NCBI GenBank assembly: GCA_018903055.1
Contig: JAHIPW010000127.1
Location: 1 to 8,103 of the forward strand
DNA from: a bacterium
GTDB lineage: Bacteria > UBP18 > UBA7526
Direction of reading: 5' to 3'
DNA length: 8,103 nt
Part shown: positions 1 to 5,778 of the stretch, piece by piece
Layout of the letters: each line of letters opens with the position of its first letter
Numbering within the stretch: the stretch's first letter is position 1
The notes under the pieces: generated by a model
Told to the model about the DNA's origin: nothing
Database searches by the model: none
What the model saw: the letters and a program-made list of their open reading frames with translations, nothing else
Translations under genes and position numbers: made by a program

Positions 1-249
1 TTCAATTAGGTCTGTCAATTTGCCTTGAGAGATACTCTCTGCCAGGGAATGCTCCTCAAAATAGATTCCCATCTCCTGGGCTTTCTTCTTCTTATTCCGG
101 ACATAGATCAGAGAGGCCGGGTCCTCCCCTATCCTGATAACCGCCACTCCAGGACTAATCCCTTTTCCTTTCAGTTCCTCTACTTTTAAAGAGAGTTCTT
201 TTTGGACCTCCTGGGCGATCCTCTTCCCATCCAGAATTACAGCACCCAT
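1..249 (-). CDS. folD: FolD N-terminus (methylene-THF dehydrogenase / methenyl-THF cyclohydrolase), partial
   Basis: Only the first 83 codons are present; the gene runs off the left edge. The product is the bifunctional cytosolic enzyme that oxidises 5,10-methylene-THF with NAD(P)+ and hydrolyses the product to 10-formyl-THF. The N-terminus reads MGAVILDGKRIAQEV, followed by VIRIGEDPASLIYVRNKKKK at about residues 37-56, which is the FolD substrate-site signature (family pattern VGxxPAS..YVxxKxK). K53 aligns with the catalytic lysine and Y49 with the conserved tyrosine. The ATG at 249 has a strong Shine-Dalgarno, GGAGGAG (255-261), five bases upstream. It lies 24 bp downstream of the ymdB-family stop, so the two are probably co-transcribed. 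With the cyclo-ligase gene upstream it gives the locus a one-carbon folate theme. The NAD(P)-binding half cannot be judged. Confidence 0.93.
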   Translation of the reverse strand, partial: MGAVILDGKRIAQEVQKELSLKVEELKGKGISPGVAVIRIGEDPASLIYVRNKKKKAQEMGIYFEEHSLAESISQGKLTDLIE

Positions 250-260
250 CTCTTCTCCTC

Positions 261-290
261 CACTCTCACTTTCTCACTTTCCCACTTTCT
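261..290. repeat. 8-bp degenerate tandem array at the ymdB/folD junction
   Basis: On the plus strand there are three consecutive octamers, CACTTTCT, CACTTTCC and CACTTTCT (267-290), preceded by a six-base partial unit CACTCT (261-266). The array encodes the last residues (V-G-K) and stop codon of the upstream gene and abuts the folD Shine-Dalgarno. The unit length matches the octamer array inside pheT, although the unit sequence is different. Confidence 0.75.
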
Positions 291-1059
291 CCTGAATTCT
301 CCTTATTCCTTCTGCCTTCCCCGTCTTATTATCTACGGTAATTATTGCTCCCTGGAGGTAAATATTTTTCTTCTCGACCTCAAACCTAATCGGTATCTGG
401 GATAAGAACCTCTTTAGAGCAATCTCGGTCTTTATCCCAATCACAGAGTTAAGGGAGCCCACCATCCCCAAATCTGTGATATAGGCCGTCCCCTTGGGCA
501 GAACTCTTTCGTCTGCGGTGGGAATATGGGTATGGGTCCCCACTACGGCGCTTACCCTTCCATCGAGATACCAGCCCATAGCTGTCTTCTCGCTAGTAAT
601 CTCACCATGTATATCGACGATGATGATCTTGGTCTTCCTGGATAGCTTTTCAATCTCTTCATCTGCCTTTCTGAAGGGGCAGTCTAACTCGGCTAAGAAG
701 ACTCTCCCCATAAGGTTTAGAACCCCAACTTTTTCTTCTTTTCCTATGGAAAAGATGCAGGAGCCTTTCCCCGGAACTAGGGGGGGATAGTTTGCCGGCC
801 TTAAGAGACGGGGATCCTTATCCAGGGTCTCATAGATCTCCTTATGTTTCCAGACGTGATTCCCGCTAGTGATAACATCGATGCCCAAGGAGTGGAGCTC
901 CTGGGTGATCTGGGGAGTGATTCCCATACCCCCGGCAGCATTCTCACCATTAGCGATCACCATATCGAGTTTATGCTCTCTCTTCAATCGAGGAAGAATA
1001 TCAGCAACTGCTCTTCTTCCCGGCTTTCCAATGATATCTCCAATAACTAAGATGTTCAC
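274..1059 (-). CDS. ymdB: YmdB-family metallophosphoesterase (TIGR00282 type)
   Basis: This 261-residue protein belongs to the calcineurin-like metallophosphoesterases related to Bacillus YmdB, a 2',3'-cyclic-nucleotide phosphodiesterase of the cytosol. Family length is about 260-270. Dinuclear-metal motifs are all visible: GDIIGKPGR at 7-15, GENAAGG at 38-44, GNHVW at 66-70, DIHGE at 149-153 and GTHTHIPTAD at 174-183. The start is GTG at 1059, placing GD at residues 7-8 as is usual. An ATG at 1064 is out of frame and runs straight into TGA. A GGGGGA run lies a few bases upstream as ribosome site. rny is the next gene upstream, and rny-ymdB pairing is common across bacteria, which fits a shared role around RNA turnover; that role here is inference. 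Its final codons lie within an 8-bp tandem array. Confidence 0.93.
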   Translation of the reverse strand: MNILVIGDIIGKPGRRAVADILPRLKREHKLDMVIANGENAAGGMGITPQITQELHSLGIDVITSGNHVWKHKEIYETLDKDPRLLRPANYPPLVPGKGSCIFSIGKEEKVGVLNLMGRVFLAELDCPFRKADEEIEKLSRKTKIIIVDIHGEITSEKTAMGWYLDGRVSAVVGTHTHIPTADERVLPKGTAYITDLGMVGSLNSVIGIKTEIALKRFLSQIPIRFEVEKKNIYLQGAIITVDNKTGKAEGIRRIQEKVGK

Positions 1060-1109
1060 ATCATCCCCCAGCAGTAAAAGATTACGTCAAACGGTTGCCC
1101 TTCACTTCG

Positions 1110-1207
1110 TTTCTCTCGATCCCGAGGATCTTCGAGATCCGAGGGGCAGGATACCTCGCCGAAGTGCCCCTCTGGGATCTCGCAGATCCCATCGGGATTG
1201 AGAGAAA
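1110..1207. repeat. Long nested inverted repeat between rny and ymdB
   Basis: The left arm (1110-1147) and right arm (about 1165-1207) are inverted copies over roughly 36 paired bases with one or two mismatches and two 2-base bulges. Shared blocks are TTTCTCTC, ATCCCGA, GGATCT, CGAGATCC and GAGGGGCA, with a loop of about 17 bp. Each arm also contains its own small palindrome (GGATCT-TCG-AGATCC on the left, GGGATCT-CGC-AGATCCC on the right). A 7-bp direct repeat, CGGTTGC, lies outside it at 1092-1098 and 1232-1238 and could be a target duplication. No protein is encoded. It is GC-rich relative to its flanks. A mobile palindromic (MITE/REP-like) unit is the best guess; a transcript structure protecting the rny or ymdB message is an alternative. 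Confidence 0.7.
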
Positions 1208-1249
1208 GTATCCCGAGCCAACGGCGAGGGGCGGTTGCGCAATTCGTCT

Positions 1250-1350
1250 CGGTTATCGTCAATCGTCATACGTAAAAGAAAAAAATCTTTCAACAAAGAC
1301 GTAACCGATAAACGTAAGACGAAACGAGCTTCGTAACCGATAGACGATAA
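1250..1350. repeat. Degenerate CGATAA/CGTAA repeat region downstream of rny
   Basis: The stretch contains an 11-bp direct repeat CGTAACCGATA at 1300-1310 and again at 1332-1342 (32 bp apart), plus shorter variants such as CGATAAACG and GACGATAA. A related inverted piece, CGGTTATCGTC, lies at 1250-1260. No clean period is visible, but the word content resembles the short-unit arrays elsewhere in the window. It fills most of the gap between the rny stop and the inverted repeat. Confidence 0.45.
1279..1299 (-). terminator. Weak terminator-like hairpin after rny
   Basis: Reading the minus strand, TCTTT-GTTG-AAAGA forms a 5-bp stem with a 4-base loop followed directly by seven T residues (1279-1285). 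It lies about 57 bp past the rny stop. The stem is short and AT-rich, so termination would be weak at best; it may be coincidental in a repeat-rich stretch. Confidence 0.3.
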
Positions 1351-1355
1351 ACGAG

Positions 1356-2930
1356 TTACTTGGCGTATTCTACGGCCCTCTTTTCCCGGATAACGGTCAC
1401 CTTTATCTGTCCCGGATATTCTAACTCTTTCTCAATCTTCTTGCTTATATCCCTTGCTAACTGGACCGCCTGAGCATCACTGACCTTGTCTGTTTCCACC
1501 ATAATCCTTATCTCTCTTCCGGCCTGAATACAATAGGATTTTTGAATCCCGGAAAAGGACTCAGCGATATTCTCCAATCTTTCCAGCCTCTTGACATATT
1601 TCTCCAGGGTCTCTCTTCTTACCCCTGGTCGGGAGGCAGATATGGCGTCTGCTGCTAAGACTAAAACTGCTTCTACGCTTTTAGGTTCTACTTCCTCATG
1701 ATGACTGGCGATGGCCTGAATGACTAATGGAGACTCCTGATATCTTCTTGCCAGATCTGCTCCAATCCGGGCATGGGTTCCCTCCACCTCATGGTCTACT
1801 GCTTTCCCTATGTCATGGAGTAGGCCGGCTCTTTTGGCTATTCCTACATCTGCCCCCAGTTCGGTAGCCAGCATCCCGGCAAGATAGGCAACCTCCTTGG
1901 AATGTTCTAAGACATTCTGACCATAGCTCGTCCGGTATTTCAACCTTCCCAGGAGGCGAATCTCCTCTGGATGGAGATTTCTCACCCCCACTTCAATGGC
2001 CGTTTCTCCCCCTATCTTCCTGATGGTGGATTCCATCTCCCTCTTTGCCTTGGCCACCGTCTCTTCAATCCGCGTGGGCTGAATCCGGCCATCAGCGATC
2101 AATTTCTCCAGGGCAATTTTGGCGATCTGTCTTCTTACGGGATCGAAGCCGGAGAGGACCACCGCCTCCGGGGTATCATCAACGATGAGGTCGATTCCCG
2201 TTGCGGCTTCAAAGGCCCTGATATTCCTTCCTTCTCTACCAATGATCCTTCCCTTCATCTCATCTGAGGGAAGGGATACCGTGGAGACCGTGGTCTCTGC
2301 AGTATACTCTGGGGCACATCTCTGGATGGCGGTGGAGATGATCTCTCTTGCTTTCCTATCCGCTTCCTCTCTTGCCCGATCTTGAGCCTCCTTGATTACC
2401 ATCGCCTGTTCCTGGGTCATCTCTTTCTTTAGATTAGCAAGGAGCATCCCCTTTGCCTCATCTCTGGTTAGTCCGGACAGTCTCTCCAGATTCCTTCTCT
2501 CTTCTTCTAAAATAGCCTTCAGGCCCTCTTCCTTTAAAGCAAGAGACTTTTCCCTTGCTAAGAGTTGATTGTTCTTGAGGTTAAGGACCTTCTCCTCCTT
2601 CTCCAGTAGATCGACCTTGCGATTTAGTTCTTCTTCTTTTTTGGCAAATTCTCGAGAAAGCCTCTCTATCTCCTGACGCCTCTTCTGTGTTTTCTTTTCA
2701 AATTCTATCTCTCGTTTGTAAGAAACATCCTTTGCCTCCAGCAAGGCCTCTCTCTTCTTAGTCTCTGCCTCCTTCTTCGCCCCTTCTAAAATCTTTTCTG
2801 CTTCTTTCTTAGCTGCTCCCAAGCGCACCTGAGTGATCTTCTGTCCAATTAAAAATCCTACCAATAAAGCCCCTATTAGGCAGAGAAATAAGGCTAAAGC
2901 AGCACCTATAAATTCTAAAGAAATAGCCAT
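1356..2930 (-). CDS. rny: Ribonuclease Y
   Basis: This is a membrane-anchored endoribonuclease that starts mRNA decay. The 524-residue product has the full family architecture and length. A hydrophobic N-terminal segment spans about residues 6-29, followed by a long Lys/Glu/Arg-rich coiled coil (about 36-205). A KH RNA-binding domain follows with the [10 protein letters not shown] loop at 227-236, and then an HD phosphohydrolase domain. Putative metal ligands are H343, the H372-D373 pair in LLHDIGKA, H410/H411 and D428. The ATG at 2930 has a near-perfect Shine-Dalgarno, AAGGAGGAG (2935-2943), six bases away from its GGAGG core, so translation initiation should be strong. ymdB lies downstream. 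The 194-bp upstream gap is filled with repeats, and I see no convincing promoter in it, so expression may depend on read-through from fau. Confidence 0.96.
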   Translation of the reverse strand: MAISLEFIGAALALFLCLIGALLVGFLIGQKITQVRLGAAKKEAEKILEGAKKEAETKKREALLEAKDVSYKREIEFEKKTQKRRQEIERLSREFAKKEEELNRKVDLLEKEEKVLNLKNNQLLAREKSLALKEEGLKAILEEERRNLERLSGLTRDEAKGMLLANLKKEMTQEQAMVIKEAQDRAREEADRKAREIISTAIQRCAPEYTAETTVSTVSLPSDEMKGRIIGREGRNIRAFEAATGIDLIVDDTPEAVVLSGFDPVRRQIAKIALEKLIADGRIQPTRIEETVAKAKREMESTIRKIGGETAIEVGVRNLHPEEIRLLGRLKYRTSYGQNVLEHSKEVAYLAGMLATELGADVGIAKRAGLLHDIGKAVDHEVEGTHARIGADLARRYQESPLVIQAIASHHEEVEPKSVEAVLVLAADAISASRPGVRRETLEKYVKRLERLENIAESFSGIQKSYCIQAGREIRIMVETDKVSDAQAVQLARDISKKIEKELEYPGQIKVTVIREKRAVEYAK

Positions 2931-2948
2931 CTATCTCCTCCTTTTCAT

Positions 2949-3067
2949 CACAGATTGACACAGATTGATTATTCACCCCGTTAGAGGCAGGTCGCCCCAA
3001 GGCGGCCGTAGCCGTGCCTTCGGCAGGGCAGCCTCTAACGGGGCAGAGATTTCCACAGATCACAGAT
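2949..3067. repeat. CACAGAT tandem array split by a palindromic insert
   Basis: Two perfect copies of the decamer CACAGATTGA stand in tandem at 2949-2968, and two copies of CACAGAT in tandem at 3054-3067. Between them sits the 68-bp inverted-repeat element at 2976-3043. The flanking words are the same in type on both sides, so the element looks as if it lies inside a pre-existing array. The array ends a few bases before the rny Shine-Dalgarno. Confidence 0.65.
2976..3043. repeat. 68-bp cloverleaf-like palindromic element
   Basis: A perfect 13-bp terminal inverted repeat, CCCCGTTAGAGGC (2976-2988) and GCCTCTAACGGGG (3031-3043), encloses two smaller hairpins. The first has arms GGTCGCC and GGCGGCC around CCAA (2990-3007). 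The second has arms GCCGTGCC and GGCAGGGC around TTC (3011-3029) with one G-G mismatch. The result is a three-way-junction fold in either strand. It is strongly GC-rich between AT-rich flanks and encodes no protein. It has no tRNA-like anticodon arm. It is most likely a dispersed non-autonomous palindromic element. Confidence 0.7.
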
Positions 3068-3086
3068 AACGAAAACAATAATTAGT

Positions 3087-3150
3087 ATTCGTGTAAGTTC
3101 GTGTTTTGTTTATTGCGTTCTTATCTAATAGTTCGCGTTTATTCGTGTGT
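3087..3150. repeat. TTCGTGT decamer array at the fau 3' end
   Basis: Four decamers of the form NTTCGYGTNN occur as two tandem pairs, ATTCGTGTAA with GTTCGTGTTT (3087-3106) and GTTCGCGTTT with ATTCGTGTGT (3131-3150), separated by 24 bp. The second pair lies inside the fau reading frame and encodes about its last seven residues. Confidence 0.6.
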
Positions 3151-3715
3151 TCGCAATGATTTGCGTCTCTGTTATCACCCTAGAGACCCTTCTATCATGT
3201 TTCTCACTGGGGATATTTTTCACAACCTGAAAGTCGTATGCTAGTCCAACCAATGAGATCCTTTCGAGAATCTTTCTTAAGAAGCGATCGTAGTATCCCT
3301 TCCCATATCCTATCCTTCCTCCTTTCAGGTCGAAAGCAATGCCCGGAAGGATGATTAGGTCGATCTCCTGCGGTGAAATTTTTTTGAAAGATACTTCTTT
3401 CGGCTCCAGAAGCCCGAATATTCCTTTTTCTACATCCTTCTCCAGGTCTTTGATCTCGCCTAAGTAAATCTCCCTTCCTCTTACTTTAGGAAGGAGGACC
3501 CTCTTTCCTTCCCGAAGAGCCTCCTCCATCATCTCCCTTGTCTCTACCTCACTTCCCTTTGAGTAGTAGAAGAGGATGGTATGGGCTTTTTTAAACTCAT
3601 TCAGAGAGAAGAGCCTCTCTCTTATTCTTTGACTCTTCTTTCTCCTTGAATCTTCTGGTTCTTTATTCCTTCTCTTTAATATCCTCTTTCTTAAGGATTC
3701 CCTCGCCGCTAACAA
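3125..3715 (-). CDS. fau: 5-formyltetrahydrofolate cyclo-ligase
   Basis: This cytosolic enzyme uses ATP to convert 5-formyl-THF to 5,10-methenyl-THF, rescuing an inhibitory folate. The 196-residue length is typical of the family. The N-terminus has the LRKRILKRRN motif (8-17) that positions substrate and nucleotide. The signature LPGIAFDLKGGRIGYGKGYY occupies 123-142 and is followed by DR; HDRRVSRVITE (173-183) completes the C-terminal active-site region. The start is TTG at 3715, supported by a Shine-Dalgarno GGAGGAG ten bases upstream inside rarA; no ATG precedes the conserved N-terminal motif. It overlaps the rarA tail by 53 bp. About ten residues after the conserved end (IIANTRINANY) are encoded by a TTCGTGT-type repeat and look non-native. 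In many proteobacteria fau lies directly after the 6S RNA gene; here rarA sits between them. Confidence 0.93.
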   Translation of the reverse strand: MLAARESLRKRILKRRNKEPEDSRRKKSQRIRERLFSLNEFKKAHTILFYYSKGSEVETREMMEEALREGKRVLLPKVRGREIYLGEIKDLEKDVEKGIFGLLEPKEVSFKKISPQEIDLIILPGIAFDLKGGRIGYGKGYYDRFLRKILERISLVGLAYDFQVVKNIPSEKHDRRVSRVITETQIIANTRINANY

Positions 3716-5012
3716 TTCTTTCCCACTCCTCCAATCTCGCTTTTATCTTTGTTTCATATCCTATATTCTTCGGCTCGTAATATCTTACCTTCGTAGGAAG
3801 ATACTTCTGTTTGACATACCCTTTCTCATATTCATGGGCATACTTATATCCCTTCCCATAACCTAACTTCTCTGCCCCCGGATAATGAGTATCCTTGAGA
3901 TACTTGGGCACCTGAAGGGTCCTTCTCTCCTCAACATCCTTCAGGGCCTTCTCAATGCCCAGATAACAGGCATTGGACTTGGGAGCCGTGGCTACATAGA
4001 CCGCTGCCTGGGCTAAGGGAATCCGGGCTTCGGGTAAACCGATGGCCTCTGCCGCCCCGAAGGCCGCCTGGGCTAAGACCAGAGCCTGGGGATCGGCATT
4101 CCCCACATCCTCACTGGCACAGATAACGATCCGGCGGGCAATGAACCTGGGATCCTCCCCAGCAGCAATCATCTTGGCCAGCCAGTATAATGTAGCATCA
4201 GGATCAGAGCCCCTCATACTTTTAATGAGGGCGGATATGGTATCGTAGTGCTCGTCCTCACCTCTATCATACCTCAGCGCCTTCTTCTGAATGGACTCCT
4301 GAGCCACGTCAAGATTGAAATCAATTATTTCTTCCTTACCTGGTTTGGTAGTCATGACCCCCAGCTCTAAGGCATTCAAGGCCTTTCGGGCATCTCCGTC
4401 ACAGTAGGTAGCCAGGTGCTTCAAGGCCTCTTTGCCCATCCTTACCTGGTAGCCTTCCAGCCCCTCCTTTAAGGCCCTCCTTACAATCTTTTCAACATCC
4501 TTTTTCTTTAAGGGCTTAAACTCAAAGACCAAGGAACGAGAGAGAAGAGCTTTAATGACAGAAAAGTAGGGGTTATGGATGGTGGCCCCGATCAAGATAA
4601 TGACCCCCTCCTCTACATGAGGAAGCAGAGTATCCTGCTGGGCCTTATTGAAGCGATGGATCTCGTCAATGAACAGAGTAGTCTTCTTCTCATACATAGC
4701 TCGTCTATTTCTTGCCTGGGCGACAACCTTTCTGATTTCCCCTACCCCACAGGTGGTAGCATTGAGATATTCAAAGTGAGACTCTGTCTTCTGAGCAACA
4801 ACATGGGCAAGAGCGCTCTTTCCTGTTCCGGGAGGTCCCCAGAAGATAGCAGAGTTTATCCTATCCGCTTCTATCGCTCGATATAGTAATTTTCCCTTAG
4901 AGAGAATATGCTCCTGGCCAACGAATTCGCTCAAATCCTTAGGCCTCATCCTCAGAGCCAGAGGGGCTTCTTCAAAAATCTTCTTATTCCCCTTCTCCTC
5001 AAAGAGATCCAT
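3663..5012 (-). CDS. rarA: Replication-associated recombination protein A (RarA/MgsA AAA+ ATPase)
   Basis: RarA is a clamp-loader-like AAA+ ATPase acting at stalled replication forks, related to eukaryotic WRNIP1. The 449 residues match the family length (E. coli about 447). The N-terminus LALRMRPKDLSEFVGQEHIL (18-37) is the typical entry. Walker A is GPPGTGKS at 59-66, Walker B LFIDEIHRFNKAQQD at 113-127, sensor 1 GATIHNP at 142-148, and the arginine-finger region LLSRS at 157-160. The C-terminal MgsA domain is recognisable from ALRYDRGEDEHYDTISALIK and later PEARIPLAQAAVYVATAPKS. Similarity should end near EEWERIV; the last 16 or so residues overlap the start of fau in another frame. The ATG at 5012 has only a modest GATGGGG ribosome site. 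It lies downstream of the 6S RNA and a heptamer array. No dedicated promoter is obvious. Confidence 0.95.
   Translation of the reverse strand: MDLFEEKGNKKIFEEAPLALRMRPKDLSEFVGQEHILSKGKLLYRAIEADRINSAIFWGPPGTGKSALAHVVAQKTESHFEYLNATTCGVGEIRKVVAQARNRRAMYEKKTTLFIDEIHRFNKAQQDTLLPHVEEGVIILIGATIHNPYFSVIKALLSRSLVFEFKPLKKKDVEKIVRRALKEGLEGYQVRMGKEALKHLATYCDGDARKALNALELGVMTTKPGKEEIIDFNLDVAQESIQKKALRYDRGEDEHYDTISALIKSMRGSDPDATLYWLAKMIAAGEDPRFIARRIVICASEDVGNADPQALVLAQAAFGAAEAIGLPEARIPLAQAAVYVATAPKSNACYLGIEKALKDVEERRTLQVPKYLKDTHYPGAEKLGYGKGYKYAHEYEKGYVKQKYLPTKVRYYEPKNIGYETKIKARLEEWERIVSGEGILKKEDIKEKE
3726..3732 (-). promoter_or_regulatory. Shine-Dalgarno deciding the fau TTG start
   Basis: On the minus strand, GGAGGAG lies within the rarA coding region ten bases before the TTG at 3715. 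This spacing is slightly long but acceptable. It is the main support for the TTG start and for a 53-bp rarA/fau overlap. Confidence 0.55.
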
Positions 5013-5044
5013 TTAAAACCCCATCTTGCAAGAATATTAAGATT

Positions 5045-5115
5045 CGTTTACCGTTTACCCGTCCCGACATCCGTCGGGACTGTTTACCGTTAACCGTAAA
5101 CCGTTAACTGTTAAC
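5045..5115. repeat. Heptamer tandem array with embedded hairpin
   Basis: Seven 7-bp units in register: CGTTTAC twice (5045-5058), then after a 22-bp interruption TGTTTAC, CGTTAAC, CGTAAAC, CGTTAAC and TGTTAAC (5081-5115). The interruption contains a perfect 8-bp inverted repeat, GTCCCGAC and GTCGGGAC, around ATCC (5061-5080). Several units are themselves palindromic (GTTAAC). The array lies between the 6S RNA 3' end and rarA. The hairpin has no T tract on either strand, so it is not an ordinary terminator. Confidence 0.75.
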
Positions 5116-5133
5116 CCCTGTTCCTTATTGCCC

Positions 5134-5153
5134 AAAAATAAAGTTCCCCGCTC
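5134..5153 (-). terminator. Probable 3' end of 6S RNA (closing stem plus U tract)
   Basis: The 3' strand of the 6S closing stem, GAGCGGGGAACT, is followed by TTATTTTT on the minus strand. The partner strand is the distant 5' end of the RNA, so this is not a standard local terminator. The tract is interrupted by one A. Processing from a longer transcript is the alternative. Confidence 0.45.
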
Positions 5154-5296
5154 AGGCCGTGTGTGGAAACTTTTGAATCGGCTTTACGCCAAGTGGGTAC
5201 CCTCTTCTGATAACCACAGTTATCAGAAAGTTAGGTTCCCAGTTTTGAAGTGTCGACTCAAAATTGTTGCCGCATCACGCGCTAGAGCAGGGAACT
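5134..5296 (-). ncRNA. ssrS: 6S RNA
   Basis: 6S RNA binds the sigma70 holoenzyme as a promoter mimic and is used as a template for short product RNAs. The evidence is sequence pattern, structure and context. The 5' end AGTTCCCTGCTC (5285-5296) pairs with GAGCGGGGAACT (5142-5153) over 12 bp with one G-U, and is followed by a U-rich tract (5134-5141). Internal blocks CGGCAACAATTTTGA, ACACTTCAAAACTGGGAACC, GGGTACCCACTTGG and CAAAAGTTTCCACACACGGCC resemble 6S families outside Gammaproteobacteria. A 10-bp hairpin TTCTGATAAC/GTTATCAGAA (5205-5228) forms the apical arm. Length is about 160 nt. It lies directly after zapA, as ssrS does in many bacteria, with its own promoter. The exact ends are approximate. 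Confidence 0.85.
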
Positions 5297-5302
5297 GATT
5301 AT

Positions 5303-5331
5303 AGTATATCACACTTTTTTTCAATTTGCAA
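5303..5331 (-). promoter_or_regulatory. Sigma70-type promoter of the 6S RNA
   Basis: On the minus strand, a -35 box TTGCAA (5326-5331) and a -10 box TATACT (5303-5308) are separated by exactly 17 bp. The expected start, seven bases on, is the A at 5296, the first base of the 6S closing stem. An overlapping alternative, TTGAAA with TATAAT (5298-5303) and a 15-bp spacer, is also present. The promoter begins eight bases past the zapA stop codon. It may also contribute read-through to rarA and fau. Confidence 0.75.
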
Positions 5332-5338
5332 GTAAATC

Positions 5339-5626
5339 CTATCTCAATCCCTGTTCAAGAAGCTTAATCAGTTTCTTCTCTCTTTCGCTTGTTCTTTTGT
5401 GAGAGAGTTCAGTCTCTCCCTTTAGCTTATGAAGTTCATCTGCAATGTTCAATGCGGCTTTGACAGCAAGCTTAGCGGAAAGTACCTGAGAACCGGCAGG
5501 GGTTAGTTTTCTCATCTTGCCATCTACATATCGAGCCAACCTTTTAACGTACCTTTCCTCCTCGCCTCCTTCTACTCTTATGGGATAGCTGCTACCTAGG
5601 ACTTCTATCTTTATGGTCTTGGTCAT
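5339..5626 (-). CDS. zapA: Cell division protein ZapA
   Basis: ZapA is a small cytosolic protein that bundles FtsZ filaments at the division ring. The product has 95 residues, within the family range. The N-terminal globular domain reads KTIKIEVLGSSYPIRVEGGE (3-22), followed by VKRLARYVDGKMRKL (27-41). The helix that follows is rich in Ala and Leu (SAKLAVKAALNIADEL, about 49-64). A charged C-terminal coiled coil follows (LKGETELSHKRTSEREKKLI). These match the ZapA pattern. The ATG at 5626 overlaps the stop of the upstream 51-codon ORF by four bases (ATGA), which implies translational coupling. The 6S promoter starts just after its stop codon, and ZapA immediately before 6S RNA is a widely conserved arrangement. 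Confidence 0.9.
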   Translation of the reverse strand: MTKTIKIEVLGSSYPIRVEGGEEERYVKRLARYVDGKMRKLTPAGSQVLSAKLAVKAALNIADELHKLKGETELSHKRTSEREKKLIKLLEQGLR

Positions 5627-5778
5627 CTTCCCGTCTTCTCCAAGCGAGCGAGAAGTTCTTCCACGCGGAGTTTGACAAAATCTTTGGTCTTCTTCAGGGC
5701 CTCGTTCTCACTCTTGAGCTTAGCAATTAATTCTAAGATCTTTCTAATTTTTTCTTCCAGCCTATCTATCTCCGTCAT
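5623..5778 (-). CDS. Small coiled-coil protein, ZapB-like
   Basis: This 51-residue ORF begins MTEIDRLEEKIRKILELIAK and ends EELLARLEKTGR. Leu and Ile recur at heptad positions throughout, and charged residues make up about half the chain, so a single coiled coil is likely. Its ATG overlaps the pheT stop by ATGA (5775-5778), and its TGA overlaps the zapA ATG by ATGA (5623-5626). AAGGA seven bases upstream serves as ribosome site. ZapB, the coiled-coil partner of ZapA in bacteria such as E. coli, is about 81 residues, so this one is short. A ZapA-partner role is inferred from position and coiled-coil character rather than from residue signatures. There is no signal peptide or membrane segment. 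Confidence 0.75.
   Translation of the reverse strand: MTEIDRLEEKIRKILELIAKLKSENEALKKTKDFVKLRVEELLARLEKTGR

Noticed and set aside
1056-1262. A 68-codon minus-strand ORF just upstream of the ymdB-family gene.
   Set aside because: It lies in the nested inverted repeat, has no coherent protein character, and ends in ATG-TGA at the ymdB start. It is an accidental opening in repeat DNA.
2976-3043. A tRNA or tRNA-like gene, because of the cloverleaf-like fold.
   Set aside because: There are only two internal arms, no anticodon loop, no T-loop GTTC-type motif and no CCA end, and the 13-bp outer stem is too long.
2809-3078. An 89-codon minus-strand ORF crossing the rny start and the cloverleaf element.
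   Set aside because: It overlaps the well-supported rny N-terminus in another frame, and most of it is palindromic repeat DNA.
4566-4592. RarA sensor motif GATIHNP in place of the E. coli-like GATTENP as a possible loss of function.
   Set aside because: From memory, HNP-type variants occur in other RarA proteins, and Walker A, Walker B and the arginine-finger region are intact.
5061-5080. The GTCCCGAC/GTCGGGAC hairpin as an intrinsic terminator.
   Set aside because: No T tract follows on either strand.
5045-5115. A CRISPR array.
   Set aside because: Units are only 7 bp with no unique spacers, and no cas genes are nearby.
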